This document shows, piece by piece, positions 1 through 9,385 of a DNA stretch of 45,128 bases (position 1 is the first letter of the stretch; each line of letters begins with the position of its first letter). Location: the NCBI GenBank assembly GCA_020722725.1, contig DYKG01000003.1:1-45128 (forward strand). Direction: 5' to 3'. The position numbers were made by a program, and so were the translations under genes. Source of the stretch: Candidatus Methylomirabilis sp. GTDB taxonomy: Bacteria > Muiribacteriota > Ozemobacteria > Ozemobacterales > Ozemobacteraceae. The notes beneath the pieces were generated by a model. It searched no databases. It saw only the letters and a list, made by a program, of their open reading frames with translations, and was not told the origin of the DNA.

Positions 1-128
1 TCTGTTTGATTTGGATGCAGTTACAATATATCATACTTTAACAAGAACATAGCCATTTATCGAGTCGCTTATACGAATCACGGAAGAAATATTCGCAGGA
101 GCCGACCACCGTGTCTGCCCGCTTTAAA

Positions 129-158
129 TTGCAGTGTCACGAACGAATTAAGTATAAA
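129..158 (+). promoter_or_regulatory. Putative sigma-70-type promoter of the Tad locus
   Basis: TTGCAG (129-134) and TATAAA (153-158) are separated by 18 bp. A transcript would start near 165 and carry a leader of about 100 nt before the ATG at 269. A second TATAAA-like box follows at 162-167. The remainder of 1-268 holds nothing else I recognise: no RNA gene, no gene end and no clear riboswitch. Confidence 0.4.
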
Positions 159-268
159 TGGTATAAAGTGCAACAACATCAAAAGACTATTAATTTTTCT
201 CAGGCAACTGCCGATGATTTGAGAAGCTAAGAAAAAAAGCTGACAGATCCTGTATTGGAGGCAGTAAC

Positions 269-2233
269 ATGATCCAGGAGAGCCTTATAGAAGGTATTTT
301 CAGAAGTCTGAGAAAAAACGCGGGCTGGGCTACCATTATAATTGGTCTTGCCGTCATTGCATCAGCCCTGATCAACCGTTTTTTTCCGGCGGTTTATCAG
401 AGTCAGGCAATATTGAGAGTTATGACCAGCGAGCAATCGAATGACTTAAGCATTGCTGCCTCAATGAATGGAGTTTTTGCCCAGAAAAACGTTCTGGCTG
501 AGCTCGCCAGCGATTGCCGACTCGGAGCTGACGAAGTTGTTAACCGCAACCTCGTCGAGTTCGAAGATGCCGGAGCCGGACTGGTCAAGCTAATCGTCAG
601 ACACGAAAACCCAGTTTGCCTTAAAGATTTGAGTCAGTCTGCCATTCGCATTCTGACTAATCATTTTCTGGTCTTCAGCGCTGAAAAACGTGAATTCGAA
701 ATTAAAGCCGCCCGGAAAAAACTGGAAAATCTTGAACTGGCTTTGAATGAAGCCAGACAGAGCCTGAATCAGGTTGGAAATTCGGCGGTAATCAAGATTG
801 ATGAAATAACTCTGCAGCTTGAAAACGAAATGCATCAGGTTGAAGAAAAGCTCGACCTGAACCGGAAAAAACTTCAGACTACACCTAAAACCACTTTCTA
901 TTACGAAGATGAAGAATCCCAGGAATATCGCCTTTTCAGTCGCAAACTGAATGAACAGAGAAATCGTCTGGCCGAGCTGTTCAAAAGCTATAAAGAGAAA
1001 CACCCGAAAGTAGTTGAATGCAAGGCCGATATCAAAAGCCTCGAAAGAAAACTGAAGAATTCACGCTCAAGAACAAGAAAACAGAAACCAAACTCACAAT
1101 ACATTGCACTCTCAGCCGAGATTGAAAGCGATGAAGAAAAGCTTAACCTTATCAAAACCGAGCTTGAGCGATCAAAAAACTCCGGAACCGGTGAAGAAAT
1201 TTCGCGGGAAAATCGGGTTAACAACCTCAACCTGCGAATCAAAGCGCTCGAAGAATTGCATAACCGAACCCTGCTGGCCCTCGAAGAAACAAGACTCAGT
1301 CAAACTTCTACCCAGGGAAAAATCAATATTCTGCAGAATGACTCCCACAACCCGAAAACTGTTGGATTTTCAGCGGTTCAGCGAGACTGTATTGCGGTTG
1401 CATCTGGAGTTTTGATGGCAATCTTTCTCCTTTATTCACCACTACCGGTTCGCACCGAAATCGTATCAATTTCAGGTGAAATGCTGGCCGGCGCCATGAG
1501 TGGCAACAATCTGCCACTGCTGACCGCCGAACCCGCAGAAATTATCCTTGAAGTGCCTTCGCTGGCATGTGCTCCACTGGCCCTGCCAGCACCGGCAACC
1601 GAGAGCGAAGAACCAACAGTTTACGATGAACGGCTGATCGTCATGAACAATCCGGATTCAGAGTCGCTGCAGCCATATCGGTCTCTGGTTTCGAACCTGC
1701 AGATCCACATCTCAGAAACCCAGACCCGGATTGTTCTGATCAGTTCAGCCCGCAATGCGAGCGGCAAAACCACTCTGCTTGCCAATACTGCAATATTGTT
1801 GGCCCAGGCCGGCTATTCAGTTCTGATGATCGATGCAAACTTAAGAAACCCGGTTCTTCACAGGGTTTTCGATGCCGAAAATGGCCCCGGACTGGCAGAA
1901 GCCCTTAGTTCTGGCCTGAAAGACGGCATGATTCACAAAACTTTTGTCAGCAACCTCGCTCTTCTAACATCAGGAGTAGCACCCGGCAATCCTGCCGAAC
2001 TGCTGGGCTCGCCAGAAATGATCGAACTGCTTTCAGAACTCAAACGCAAGGTAGAAGTCATCCTCATTGATACCTCAGCTCTGATGGAATACCCCGACAC
2101 TGGCGTTCTTGCCGGCCAGACCGGTGCCATGGTCTTTCTACATCATGAAACCGATTCTGAAGAAGAGCTCAAATCGGCGAAAAAACTTCTTAAAACAATC
2201 AGAGCAAGAGTTTTCGGTTATGTTAAAACCTGA
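269..2233 (+). CDS. Wzz-like/tyrosine-kinase-type P-loop membrane protein
   Basis: The 654-residue protein has the layout of a polysaccharide co-polymerase fused to a BY-kinase. A transmembrane segment lies near residues 19-40, followed by a long periplasmic coiled coil (roughly 130-360), a second membrane segment near 375-395, a linker, and a cytoplasmic ATPase domain from about 465 to the end. The P-loop reads ARNASGKTT (494-502) and the Walker A' strand reads MIDANLRNP, where BY-kinases normally have IDxDxR, so the second Asp is Asn524. The Walker B region has DTSALMEYPD in place of the usual DTPP. The C-terminus lacks a tyrosine cluster, so autokinase activity is doubtful. The start is supported by GGAGG upstream. 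It lies 35 bp before cpaA and probably belongs to the Tad operon, perhaps organising the pilus or an associated polysaccharide. A standalone capsule or EPS protein is the alternative. Confidence 0.75.
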   Translation: MIQESLIEGIFRSLRKNAGWATIIIGLAVIASALINRFFPAVYQSQAILRVMTSEQSNDLSIAASMNGVFAQKNVLAELASDCRLGADEVVNRNLVEFEDAGAGLVKLIVRHENPVCLKDLSQSAIRILTNHFLVFSAEKREFEIKAARKKLENLELALNEARQSLNQVGNSAVIKIDEITLQLENEMHQVEEKLDLNRKKLQTTPKTTFYYEDEESQEYRLFSRKLNEQRNRLAELFKSYKEKHPKVVECKADIKSLERKLKNSRSRTRKQKPNSQYIALSAEIESDEEKLNLIKTELERSKNSGTGEEISRENRVNNLNLRIKALEELHNRTLLALEETRLSQTSTQGKINILQNDSHNPKTVGFSAVQRDCIAVASGVLMAIFLLYSPLPVRTEIVSISGEMLAGAMSGNNLPLLTAEPAEIILEVPSLACAPLALPAPATESEEPTVYDERLIVMNNPDSESLQPYRSLVSNLQIHISETQTRIVLISSARNASGKTTLLANTAILLAQAGYSVLMIDANLRNPVLHRVFDAENGPGLAEALSSGLKDGMIHKTFVSNLALLTSGVAPGNPAELLGSPEMIELLSELKRKVEVILIDTSALMEYPDTGVLAGQTGAMVFLHHETDSEEELKSAKKLLKTIRARVFGYVKT

Positions 2234-2268
2234 TGGAATTGCGCGTAATTTTATAGTAAGCTGGTGAA

Positions 2269-2811
2269 ATGCTCGAACCGGCACAAGAGATAATGCTTTT
2301 AAAAACATTGGCCGCCTGTGCGGCCTTTGTTGCCATGATAACCGATTCGACCAGGGGAAAAATCTATAACTGGCTTACGTTTCCCTGTGTTTTTCTTGGC
2401 TGGGCGTTGAATTTTGCTTTTTTTGGCTTTTCCGGTCTTGTTTACAGCCTGATTGCCACGTTTGTCGGAATCGCTCCATACATTCTGCCGGCCATCTTCG
2501 GCTTGATCGGAATGGGAGATGTTAAGCTGATGGCAGGAATCGGGGCCCTCGGGGGTACCAACTTTACCGTTACCATTTTTTTGTACACTTCGGCTCTGGG
2601 TCTTCCCCATGCCCTCCTGATTCAGTTCCTCAATTATGGTCGCAACGCCATAGGCATGCTGATTACCAGCTTCACAACCAGAGCTTTCCTTGAAAAGACA
2701 ATTCACAGAGAAAATGCCGACGAGGCAAAGCGCTACCGATTCCTGCTCGGCATCGATATTTTTCTTGCAACTGCTCTGGCGATATATCATACCTTCGAAT
2801 TTTCGTTCTGA
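2269..2811 (+). CDS. cpaA: Prepilin peptidase CpaA/TadV (A24 family)
   Basis: This is a 180-residue polytopic membrane aspartyl protease expected to cleave the leader of Flp prepilin and the TadE/F pseudopilins at the inner membrane. Both catalytic aspartates of the A24 family are visible: the first in ITDSTRGKIYNWLT near residue 25, and the second in the GxGD motif, here IGMGDVKLMAGIG near residue 85. The short length and lack of the zinc-binding N-terminal domain of PilD/GspO fit the Tad-type enzyme. An ATG eight codons downstream (2293) is an alternative start; neither has a strong ribosome-binding site. It is followed by cpaB after a promoter-containing gap. Confidence 0.9.
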   Translation: MLEPAQEIMLLKTLAACAAFVAMITDSTRGKIYNWLTFPCVFLGWALNFAFFGFSGLVYSLIATFVGIAPYILPAIFGLIGMGDVKLMAGIGALGGTNFTVTIFLYTSALGLPHALLIQFLNYGRNAIGMLITSFTTRAFLEKTIHRENADEAKRYRFLLGIDIFLATALAIYHTFEFSF

Positions 2812-2882
2812 ATTTCAGGTTAAACTTTTTCTCTGTACAGTAGTTAAGTTTTCATACTCCCCTGCCGATTCTTTTTTCGCCC

Positions 2883-2911
2883 TTGCAGGATGTATTATTC
2901 TTTGATATATT
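2883..2911 (+). promoter_or_regulatory. Putative promoter for cpaB and the main Tad operon
   Basis: TTGCAG (2883-2888) and TATATT (2906-2911) are separated by 17 bp in the 136-bp gap between cpaA and cpaB. The same -35 hexamer occurs upstream of the first gene of the locus. Transcription would begin around 2918, just upstream of the strong GAGGAGG ribosome-binding site at 2931-2937. Confidence 0.5.
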
Positions 2912-2947
2912 CCTAGTTTAAATTTGTGTCGAGGAGGATCCTCAACG

Positions 2948-3964
2948 GTGAACAAAAAGGCGATAGTTGTAGCATTGCTGGCCAGTTTTGCCATATCAAT
3001 GCTCCTGTGGAACAAGCTTCAGACGACCACTCCCCCAAAGATTGATGCCCCTGTGGTGCAAGAACCAACCGTTTTGAAAACCCCTGTGGTTGTAAGTACA
3101 AAACGACTGGCCGCCCGTACCCGGCTTGAACCGGAACTGGTGAAACAGTCCTTTGAGGTTCGCGAAATAGTCGCTTCCTCGGCGCCAAAGGAAGCAATCA
3201 GCGATATCGCTTCCATCACCAATCGTTATACTGCAGTTACCATCCTGCCGGATGATATCATGACGCCGATGCGTCTGCTTGATGAATCTTCAGTTCCCAA
3301 CCTTGCCCGTGCAATTCCGCCCGGCAAGCGTGCCGTATCAATCGCCGTTTCAAGGGTAACTTCGGTAGGCGGTTTTGTACAGCAGGGTGATTATGTTGAT
3401 GTTATCGCCACCTTCAAACCCCGCAATTCAGAACCAATCACCAAAATTGTTCTTCAGGACATCCAGATCCTGGCCGTTGGCAACACCTACGAATTTGACG
3501 GATCCATTCCATCTTCTACGCCTGCAATCTCAGCCGCCAAGGTTGAGCTGATCACTCTGGCAGTTTCGCCTGCTGAACTTGAAAAATTACTTTATCTCGA
3601 CGCCAGTACCTCTTTTCGTTTCGTTCTCAAAAACCCCAGCGAAAAAGATCAGCGCACCCAGACCAAAGGCGCAACCGAAAGAACTGTGTTGTCTGACATC
3701 GGTCATCCTGATTACGTTCAGCAGACGGTTACCACAACCGCAGCTGCCACAACTGAAGAAAAATCAGAACCGGTAGTTACAATTCTTGAGCCCATCGATG
3801 ACGGCCGGGTCGAAATAATGTATGGAGCGACTGCCCGCCGCGAAATCTATAAATATGGCGGCCCTGCAGCAGCCAGATTCAAAAATTTACCTGAACCCAC
3901 CACCGAATCAGCCTGTGTTCCACCGGTTTCGCAGGTTCCTTCTGCCCCGGTTGTACAGGAATAA
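2948..3964 (+). CDS. cpaB: Flp pilus assembly protein CpaB/RcpC (SAF domain)
   Basis: The GTG at 2948 is chosen because GAGGAGG lies 10 bp upstream; an in-frame TTG at 2924 is upstream of that site and is unlikely. The 338-residue product begins with a membrane anchor (about residues 5-22). An SAF domain follows, in which VVVSTKRLAARTRLEPE opens the fold and the conserved IPPGKRAVSIAV stretch is clear. A CpaB/RcpC-type C-terminal half contains GGFVQQGDYVDVI. The family is a periplasmic component that stabilises or gates the secretin. The last 120 residues are low-complexity and Thr/Pro-rich. It is followed 14 bp later by the secretin gene, as in most Tad loci. Confidence 0.92.
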   Translation: MNKKAIVVALLASFAISMLLWNKLQTTTPPKIDAPVVQEPTVLKTPVVVSTKRLAARTRLEPELVKQSFEVREIVASSAPKEAISDIASITNRYTAVTILPDDIMTPMRLLDESSVPNLARAIPPGKRAVSIAVSRVTSVGGFVQQGDYVDVIATFKPRNSEPITKIVLQDIQILAVGNTYEFDGSIPSSTPAISAAKVELITLAVSPAELEKLLYLDASTSFRFVLKNPSEKDQRTQTKGATERTVLSDIGHPDYVQQTVTTTAAATTEEKSEPVVTILEPIDDGRVEIMYGATARREIYKYGGPAAARFKNLPEPTTESACVPPVSQVPSAPVVQE

Positions 3965-3978
3965 TCAGGAGCAAAATC

Positions 3979-5670
3979 ATGAAATCAGACAAAAAAACCG
4001 TAAATTACAGGCTGGTTCTGGTTTTTCTCGGAATTATTCTGGTTCTGGCAGCGTTCAACAGCCAGAGCAGTGCCGCAGAAAAGCTTATGATTCCTATCGC
4101 CAAATCAATTGCAATTCCCGCCAACGGAGTTAAGAAGATTCTCGCGGTAAAAGAAGGCATTGTTGAAGTTCTCAACGTTTCTGACGATGAAATTATTCTT
4201 TCAGGCATTGGCAACGAAGGCGCAACCACCCAGCTCATCCTCTGGGACAAAACCGGCCGCCGCGTTTATGATGTTGAAACCTATTCTGAAAAAGACATCA
4301 TTCAGCAGAAATTCACCTCGATTCTCGGCAATCCCGGCGTTCAGCTGATTGTTTTCCCTGATGCCGCTTATCTCAAGGGCCAGGTAAATTCTGAAGAAGA
4401 AAAGAATCGGGCTGAAACTCTTGCATCAAGTCTCATCAATGATCGCAAGATTCTTAATCTCATCGAATTCGAAGTTAACGCCCCGTCTCTGCAGCAGAGA
4501 ATTCAGGCAGCCATCAAACTGCCTGATGTAAAAGTAAGCGTAATTTCCGCCAATTTCGACCCCAAGGCTCCTGAAAATAATAGCAGTCTTGTAGCGACTG
4601 ACACTACCGGCCTGCGCATCCTGCTTGAGGGCAAAGTTAAAAACCAGAACGATTACATCCACCTCAACGAAGTGGTTAAAGGCTTTGTAAACGACGAAAA
4701 ACAGATAAGCAATCTGGTCGTCATCGAAAGCCCGATTCAGGTTGTCTTCCAGGCCTTCATCCTCCAGGTTTCCAAAAACAACACCAGAGACCTTGGAATA
4801 GAATGGGGCCGACAGGGTGAAGATGGTATTGTTACCGGAGTTCTGGGCTTTCTGGAAAATGCCAGCAACGATTTCCGCGGTGACACCCAGTCGCTTGGCG
4901 CACCGGTTCCAAAGGACGTAAATCCGTTCTATATGAACAACATCAACCGCTTTGACCTTATTGCAGCTCAGGTTCGTGCCTGGGAAACCAGTGGCAAAGC
5001 CAAAGTTCTTGCCAATCCCAAGCTCACCGTCTATGCCAATTCGACCCCCACCAAGGTTTCTGGTTCTGGATGGTTTAAAGAAGATCTCGATAAAAAAGCC
5101 GAGCAAGACATTGCCGACGATTCAGGTCTTGCATACGTTAATGTCGGCCAGAAAATCTTCTATTCGACCGGTCAGAATCTAACCACCGGCCAGACCAACT
5201 TCAGCGAAGTCGAAGCTTCACTCAAGCTTTCAATCCGCGATATGTTTGTTAACAATAACGACCTGAAATTCTCAGTTTTCGCAAAACAACAGGAACCCAG
5301 TTTCGTTCGCGGCACCAACGGTCCGCCCGATATCCTCAACCGCAGCATTATGACAACTCTCAAGATCAAAGACCAGGAAACCGTTGTGCTTGGCGGATTG
5401 ATTAACCGCTCTGAAAGCGTTACCTGGGGCGGCGTGCCAATACTGAGCAAGATCCCCTATCTGGGTCGCATTTTCAAAACCAGGAATGTTAACAAAGTTG
5501 AAAATGAGCTGGTTATACTGCTCACCCCCAAAATTATGGGTAACGAAACCGATCTTTCCGGCAACAAAAAATTCAAGGAAGTTCCGGTTCCCCGCCGGTC
5601 TGACAAACTCGAAAAACTCCACAATATCTTCCAGCAGATTAAATCAAGTCATCTGCCGGCTGAAAACTGA
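3979..5670 (+). CDS. cpaC: Tad/Cpa outer-membrane secretin CpaC/RcpA
   Basis: The 563-residue protein has an N-terminal hydrophobic signal (about residues 12-30, ending near SSAAE). An N-terminal secretin domain follows, containing ILAVKEGIVEVLNVSDDEII. Two BON/N1-type segments precede the C-terminal secretin core. The core is recognised by FQAFILQVSKNNTRDLGIEW, KAKVLANPKLT and the terminal VVLGGLINRSE...VPILSKIPYLGRIF...ELVILLTPKI pattern. It should form the multimeric channel through which the Flp pilus crosses the outer membrane, which is direct evidence for a diderm host. A CAGGAG site precedes the ATG. Its place between cpaB and cpaE is the standard order. Confidence 0.95.
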   Translation: MKSDKKTVNYRLVLVFLGIILVLAAFNSQSSAAEKLMIPIAKSIAIPANGVKKILAVKEGIVEVLNVSDDEIILSGIGNEGATTQLILWDKTGRRVYDVETYSEKDIIQQKFTSILGNPGVQLIVFPDAAYLKGQVNSEEEKNRAETLASSLINDRKILNLIEFEVNAPSLQQRIQAAIKLPDVKVSVISANFDPKAPENNSSLVATDTTGLRILLEGKVKNQNDYIHLNEVVKGFVNDEKQISNLVVIESPIQVVFQAFILQVSKNNTRDLGIEWGRQGEDGIVTGVLGFLENASNDFRGDTQSLGAPVPKDVNPFYMNNINRFDLIAAQVRAWETSGKAKVLANPKLTVYANSTPTKVSGSGWFKEDLDKKAEQDIADDSGLAYVNVGQKIFYSTGQNLTTGQTNFSEVEASLKLSIRDMFVNNNDLKFSVFAKQQEPSFVRGTNGPPDILNRSIMTTLKIKDQETVVLGGLINRSESVTWGGVPILSKIPYLGRIFKTRNVNKVENELVILLTPKIMGNETDLSGNKKFKEVPVPRRSDKLEKLHNIFQQIKSSHLPAEN

Positions 5671-5729
5671 CAATTCAAGGGTGATGCCGATTTCCGGCAT
5701 CACCCCGACATGGAATCTGAGGGAAAAAA

Positions 5730-6938
5730 TTGGTTGCAGCTCCCCGTATCAAGCTTCTAATCGCTGACGACATGGACGAATTACGCTCAAACGTCAGAAG
5801 AATGCTGAACAATCAGGAAAACATCAAGATTGTCGGCGAAGCGCGCAACGGGAAAGAGACCATCGAAAAGGTCAAAGAACTTCAACCCCACATAGTCTTA
5901 ATGGATATCAACATGCCTGAACTCGATGGCCTGAAAGCCGCAGAAATGATAACCAAGGATTATCCAAACGTCCAGACGGTTATTATGTCGATTCAAAGCG
6001 AACAGGAGTATTTCCGACGCGCAATGAAAGCTGGCGCCAAAGATTTTCTGGTCAAGCCGTTCTCAACCAATGATCTGGTTGAAACCATTCAAAACGTATT
6101 CAACAGCTGGATCAAGGATCGCCCCGAACTGCTTCATGAAGACCAGAAAGCCGAGATCATTTCTTTTTTTGCAACCAAGGGCGGTGTCGGTCGCACGACT
6201 CTGGCGGTAAATCTGGCAGTAAATCTTGCCTCGAGAAACAAGCAGGTTCTGCTCGTCGATTCCTCACTGCAGTTCGGAGACGTAGCCATCACCCTCAACC
6301 AGCCGATTAAGCGCTCGATTTCCAACCTTGTTGAAGCTGAAGAAATAACTATCGGCGAAATCGAAAAAAACCTGGTCAGGCACGAATCGGGCCTTGATTT
6401 GTTGCTTGCACCCAAAGAACCGGCCCTGGCCGAAGCGGTTAAGGTCGATCACCTGATCAAAATTATCGATCAGGCCCGGCATTCATATCATTACATCATT
6501 TTCGATCTGCCGCCGAGTATCACCGAAAAAGAACTGGCCATTCTCGATAAAAGCGATCTGGTTTTGCTGGTCGCCACCCTCGAAATCAGTTCTCTCAAGA
6601 ATACTAAACTTTGTTTGAAAACTTTTAATGACATCAATTTCGATATGGGCAAAATCAAACTGATTCTCAACAAGGAAATACCAAACGTGGGAATCGGCAA
6701 AGCCGACCTTGAGGCTGGCCTTGCCATACCGGTTTACGCAACCGTTCCCATGGAATCGGAAATTGCTCAGCGTTCGCTCAATCATGGCGAGGCCTTTGTG
6801 GCCAAAGCCCCCGGCAGTGCCATTGCCAAATCGATAATCGGCATGGCAGACCGTATTGTTGGCCCGAAAGAAGGGGTTAGCAATGAAACAGGAAAAAGTG
6901 CTATTCTTAAAATCAAAGACCTGCTTTTTGGTTCATAA
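5730..6938 (+). CDS. cpaE: CpaE/TadZ: receiver domain plus MinD/ParA-like ATPase
   Basis: Translation probably starts at TTG 5730, with GAGGG six bases upstream. Residues 7-125 form a response-regulator receiver with all key residues: acidic pair D13/D14, phospho-acceptor D59 in VLMDINMPE, Ser87 and Lys109 in FLVKPF. From about residue 142 a ParA/MinD ATPase follows with the deviant Walker A KGGVGRTT (K150, with Arg155 at the usual P-loop lysine), LLVDSSLQFGD and FDLPPS. TadZ/CpaE proteins localise the Tad machinery at the pole. Many have a degenerate receiver, so an intact one suggests input from a histidine kinase. The Arg in the P-loop may weaken ATP hydrolysis while leaving binding. Confidence 0.9.
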   Translation: MVAAPRIKLLIADDMDELRSNVRRMLNNQENIKIVGEARNGKETIEKVKELQPHIVLMDINMPELDGLKAAEMITKDYPNVQTVIMSIQSEQEYFRRAMKAGAKDFLVKPFSTNDLVETIQNVFNSWIKDRPELLHEDQKAEIISFFATKGGVGRTTLAVNLAVNLASRNKQVLLVDSSLQFGDVAITLNQPIKRSISNLVEAEEITIGEIEKNLVRHESGLDLLLAPKEPALAEAVKVDHLIKIIDQARHSYHYIIFDLPPSITEKELAILDKSDLVLLVATLEISSLKNTKLCLKTFNDINFDMGKIKLILNKEIPNVGIGKADLEAGLAIPVYATVPMESEIAQRSLNHGEAFVAKAPGSAIAKSIIGMADRIVGPKEGVSNETGKSAILKIKDLLFGS

Positions 6939-6954
6939 ATTCTGGAGGTAAATA

Positions 6955-8325
6955 ATGGGTGGTCTGCTTTCACGTCTGAATGAAGAAAAAAAATCAACCG
7001 ACAAATCTGGGATTTTGGATGTCACATCGACCCGTGAAATTACCGGTTTTGAAAGGCTGAAAGAAAAAGTTCATACCAAGCTGATCGACGACATGCCACC
7101 GTCGATAATGGCCGAAACCAACATGGATAAGAAGCGCTCGCTTTTGCGCGATAGAATTCTTGCCGTAGTTGCCGAAGAAAGCCCGAAAGTTAATATTACC
7201 CTGTCTCAGCGCGAAATTGACGGTCTATCTCAGAGCCTGCTCGACGACATGATCGGTTTTGGCCCGATTCAACCACTGCTTGAAGAAGAAGACATTTCTG
7301 AAGTCATGGTCAATGGCCCGTTTCAGATCTACTATGAAAAGAAGGGCAAACTGGTACTTTCTGACATCAAATTTAAAGATAACGACCATGTAATGCGTAT
7401 TATCGAAAGAATCGTCGCCCCAATCGGCCGCCGTATCGACGAATCTGTGCCTTATGTCGATGCCCGTCTTCCAGATGGATCGCGCGTTAACGCCATCATT
7501 CCGCCTCTGGCATTGAATGGCCCCACCATCACCATCCGAAAATTCAAAAAAGAAGCTCTGGGCATTGCCGACCTGGTCAGATTCGGCACCCTGACCCAGG
7601 AAATGGCTGAATTTATCGAAGCCTGCATCAAAGTCCGCCTTAACATCGTCGTATCAGGTGGTACCGGTTCTGGCAAAACCACTACTCTCAACATTTTGAG
7701 TTCTTTCATTCCCGAAGACGAACGCATCATCACCTGCGAAGACGCCGCCGAACTGCAGCTGCGCCAGCCGCATGTCGTGCGCCTTGAAACCCGCCCGGCC
7801 AACATTGAAGGTAAAGGCGAAGTTGCAATGCGCGATCTGATAAAAAACACGCTGCGTATGCGTCCGGAACGGGTAATCGTCGGTGAGTGCCGCGGTGGCG
7901 AAGCACTCGACATGCTTCAGGCAATGAACACCGGTCACGACGGGTCTCTGACCACAGGCCACGCCAATACTCCCCGCGATATGCTGGCCCGCCTCGAAAC
8001 CATGGTTCTGATGGCCGGTATGGATCTGCCGGTTCGCGCTATACGTGAACAGATCAGCTCGGCAGTGCACCTGATCGTTCAGCAGTCACGACTCAAGGAT
8101 GGATCGAGAAAAATCACCTATCTGACCGAAATTCAGGGCATGGAAGGCGACAAGATCGTTACCCAGGATATCTTCAGATTTGAACAGTCCGGGGTTGACG
8201 AAAAGGGCAAAATCATCGGCCGCCTGAAACCAACTGGTATCAGACCTAAATTCGCCTCCAAGTTCCAGGAATTCGGTATCAAACTACCACCCACTATCTT
8301 TACCGACACTGCGAAGGGATGGTAA
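6955..8325 (+). CDS. tadA: Tad pilus assembly/secretion ATPase CpaF/TadA
   Basis: The 456-residue cytoplasmic hexameric ATPase powers Flp pilus assembly. The start ATG has GGAGGT nine bases upstream. The N-terminal part contains the CpaF signature DDMIGFGPIQPLLEEEDISEV. The P-loop GGTGSGKTT sits near residues 235-243. A Walker B/Asp-box region follows (IITCEDAAELQL), then ERVIVGECRGGEALDMLQA and the His-box HDGSLTTGHAN near residue 327. All motifs of the type II/IV secretion ATPase superfamily are intact, with the usual TadA length. It sits directly after cpaE and before tadB. Confidence 0.96.
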   Translation: MGGLLSRLNEEKKSTDKSGILDVTSTREITGFERLKEKVHTKLIDDMPPSIMAETNMDKKRSLLRDRILAVVAEESPKVNITLSQREIDGLSQSLLDDMIGFGPIQPLLEEEDISEVMVNGPFQIYYEKKGKLVLSDIKFKDNDHVMRIIERIVAPIGRRIDESVPYVDARLPDGSRVNAIIPPLALNGPTITIRKFKKEALGIADLVRFGTLTQEMAEFIEACIKVRLNIVVSGGTGSGKTTTLNILSSFIPEDERIITCEDAAELQLRQPHVVRLETRPANIEGKGEVAMRDLIKNTLRMRPERVIVGECRGGEALDMLQAMNTGHDGSLTTGHANTPRDMLARLETMVLMAGMDLPVRAIREQISSAVHLIVQQSRLKDGSRKITYLTEIQGMEGDKIVTQDIFRFEQSGVDEKGKIIGRLKPTGIRPKFASKFQEFGIKLPPTIFTDTAKGW

Positions 8326-8329
8326 AGCT

Positions 8330-9382
8330 TTGCTACAGATAATTTTTATAGTTTCCGCCTTCATCGCCTCTATGTTGGGCATGTTGCTGCTGTTATCCCT
8401 GTTCGCCAAACCGCCTGGCGAGGATGTTCGCAACCGCATGGAACAATATCTGGTCGAAACTGAAATGGCAGCAGCTGAATACACTGCTCCAGAAGACGAT
8501 GAGCCCGAACAAAGTGATGAAGTGGTTTCAGATGACGATTTTCTCCTCGAAGGACGCAGAGAAAAGGGCGCTTCAGGCGCTAAAAAGCTGCTTTCCAATG
8601 TAGGCAGCATCATTACACCCAAAGGCATGGCAATCAGAATTGCAAATCTGCTGGCTAAAGCAGATGTTCCGCTGAAAGCCAACGAATTCGTAGCCATTCA
8701 GTTCCTGGCCATAATGCTGGGACTTATTGCCGGAATGCTGATTTTCAAAAGCATTGTCGTCGGCCTGGTATTTGGCGCAATGGGCTATGCAATACCATTC
8801 ATCTGGGTAGCAATACTGAAGCGCCAGAGAGTCAGCGAATTCAATGATCAGATTCTTGACACCCTGGTAATGATGGCCAACGGCCTGAAAGCGGGCTACT
8901 CGTTTCTGCAGGCCATGGAAATGGTTGCAAGAGAATCGCCGGCTCCCATGTCCACAGAACTCAAGAGAGTACTGAAAGAAAATGGCCTTGGCATGAATCT
9001 TGAAGACTCTCTGATGGGACTGAATCAGCGCATCGAAAGCGAGGACTGGGATCTGGTAACCACCGTAGTTCTTATTCAACGCCAGGTAGGTGGTAATCTT
9101 GCCGAAATTCTCGATAAAATAGGCTATACGATTCGCCAGCGCATGAAAATTAAAGGCGACATTCAGACCAAAACTGCTCAGGCAAAGGTTTCGGGGGCGA
9201 TGGTAGGCATTCTTCCTCTTGGTATCGGCTTCATGATCTACCTGATCAACCCGGTTTTCATCATGAAGCTTTTCACCTTCCGAAAGGGCGCGTTTCGTGG
9301 CTGGTTTGTCGTCGTATTCGGTGTAATCTGGGAAATAATCGGCATGTACATCATCATGAAGATTGTTGATATTGAGGTGTAA
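8330..9382 (+). CDS. tadB: Tad pilus inner-membrane platform protein TadB
   Basis: A TTG start at 8330 follows AAGGGATGG at a suitable spacing. The 350-residue protein has an N-terminal membrane helix, an acidic linker around residues 45-75, two helices near 120-165, a T2SSF (GspF-type) cytoplasmic domain, and two C-terminal helices. The T2SSF domain contains LDTLVMMANGLKAGYSFLQA and VVLIQRQVGGNLAEILDKI. TadB and TadC together form the inner-membrane platform driven by TadA. The order tadA-tadB-tadC with gaps of 3-4 bp indicates translational coupling. Confidence 0.93.
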   Translation: MLQIIFIVSAFIASMLGMLLLLSLFAKPPGEDVRNRMEQYLVETEMAAAEYTAPEDDEPEQSDEVVSDDDFLLEGRREKGASGAKKLLSNVGSIITPKGMAIRIANLLAKADVPLKANEFVAIQFLAIMLGLIAGMLIFKSIVVGLVFGAMGYAIPFIWVAILKRQRVSEFNDQILDTLVMMANGLKAGYSFLQAMEMVARESPAPMSTELKRVLKENGLGMNLEDSLMGLNQRIESEDWDLVTTVVLIQRQVGGNLAEILDKIGYTIRQRMKIKGDIQTKTAQAKVSGAMVGILPLGIGFMIYLINPVFIMKLFTFRKGAFRGWFVVVFGVIWEIIGMYIIMKIVDIEV

Positions 9383-9385
9383 ACA

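Noticed and set aside
1-268. A riboswitch or RNA gene at the left edge
   Set aside because: No conserved riboswitch core (for example GEMM or cobalamin) or tRNA-like fold could be traced; only a promoter-like pair is supported.
4426-5106. A 226-codon minus-strand frame opposite cpaC
   Set aside because: It is antisense to the secretin and has no family features.
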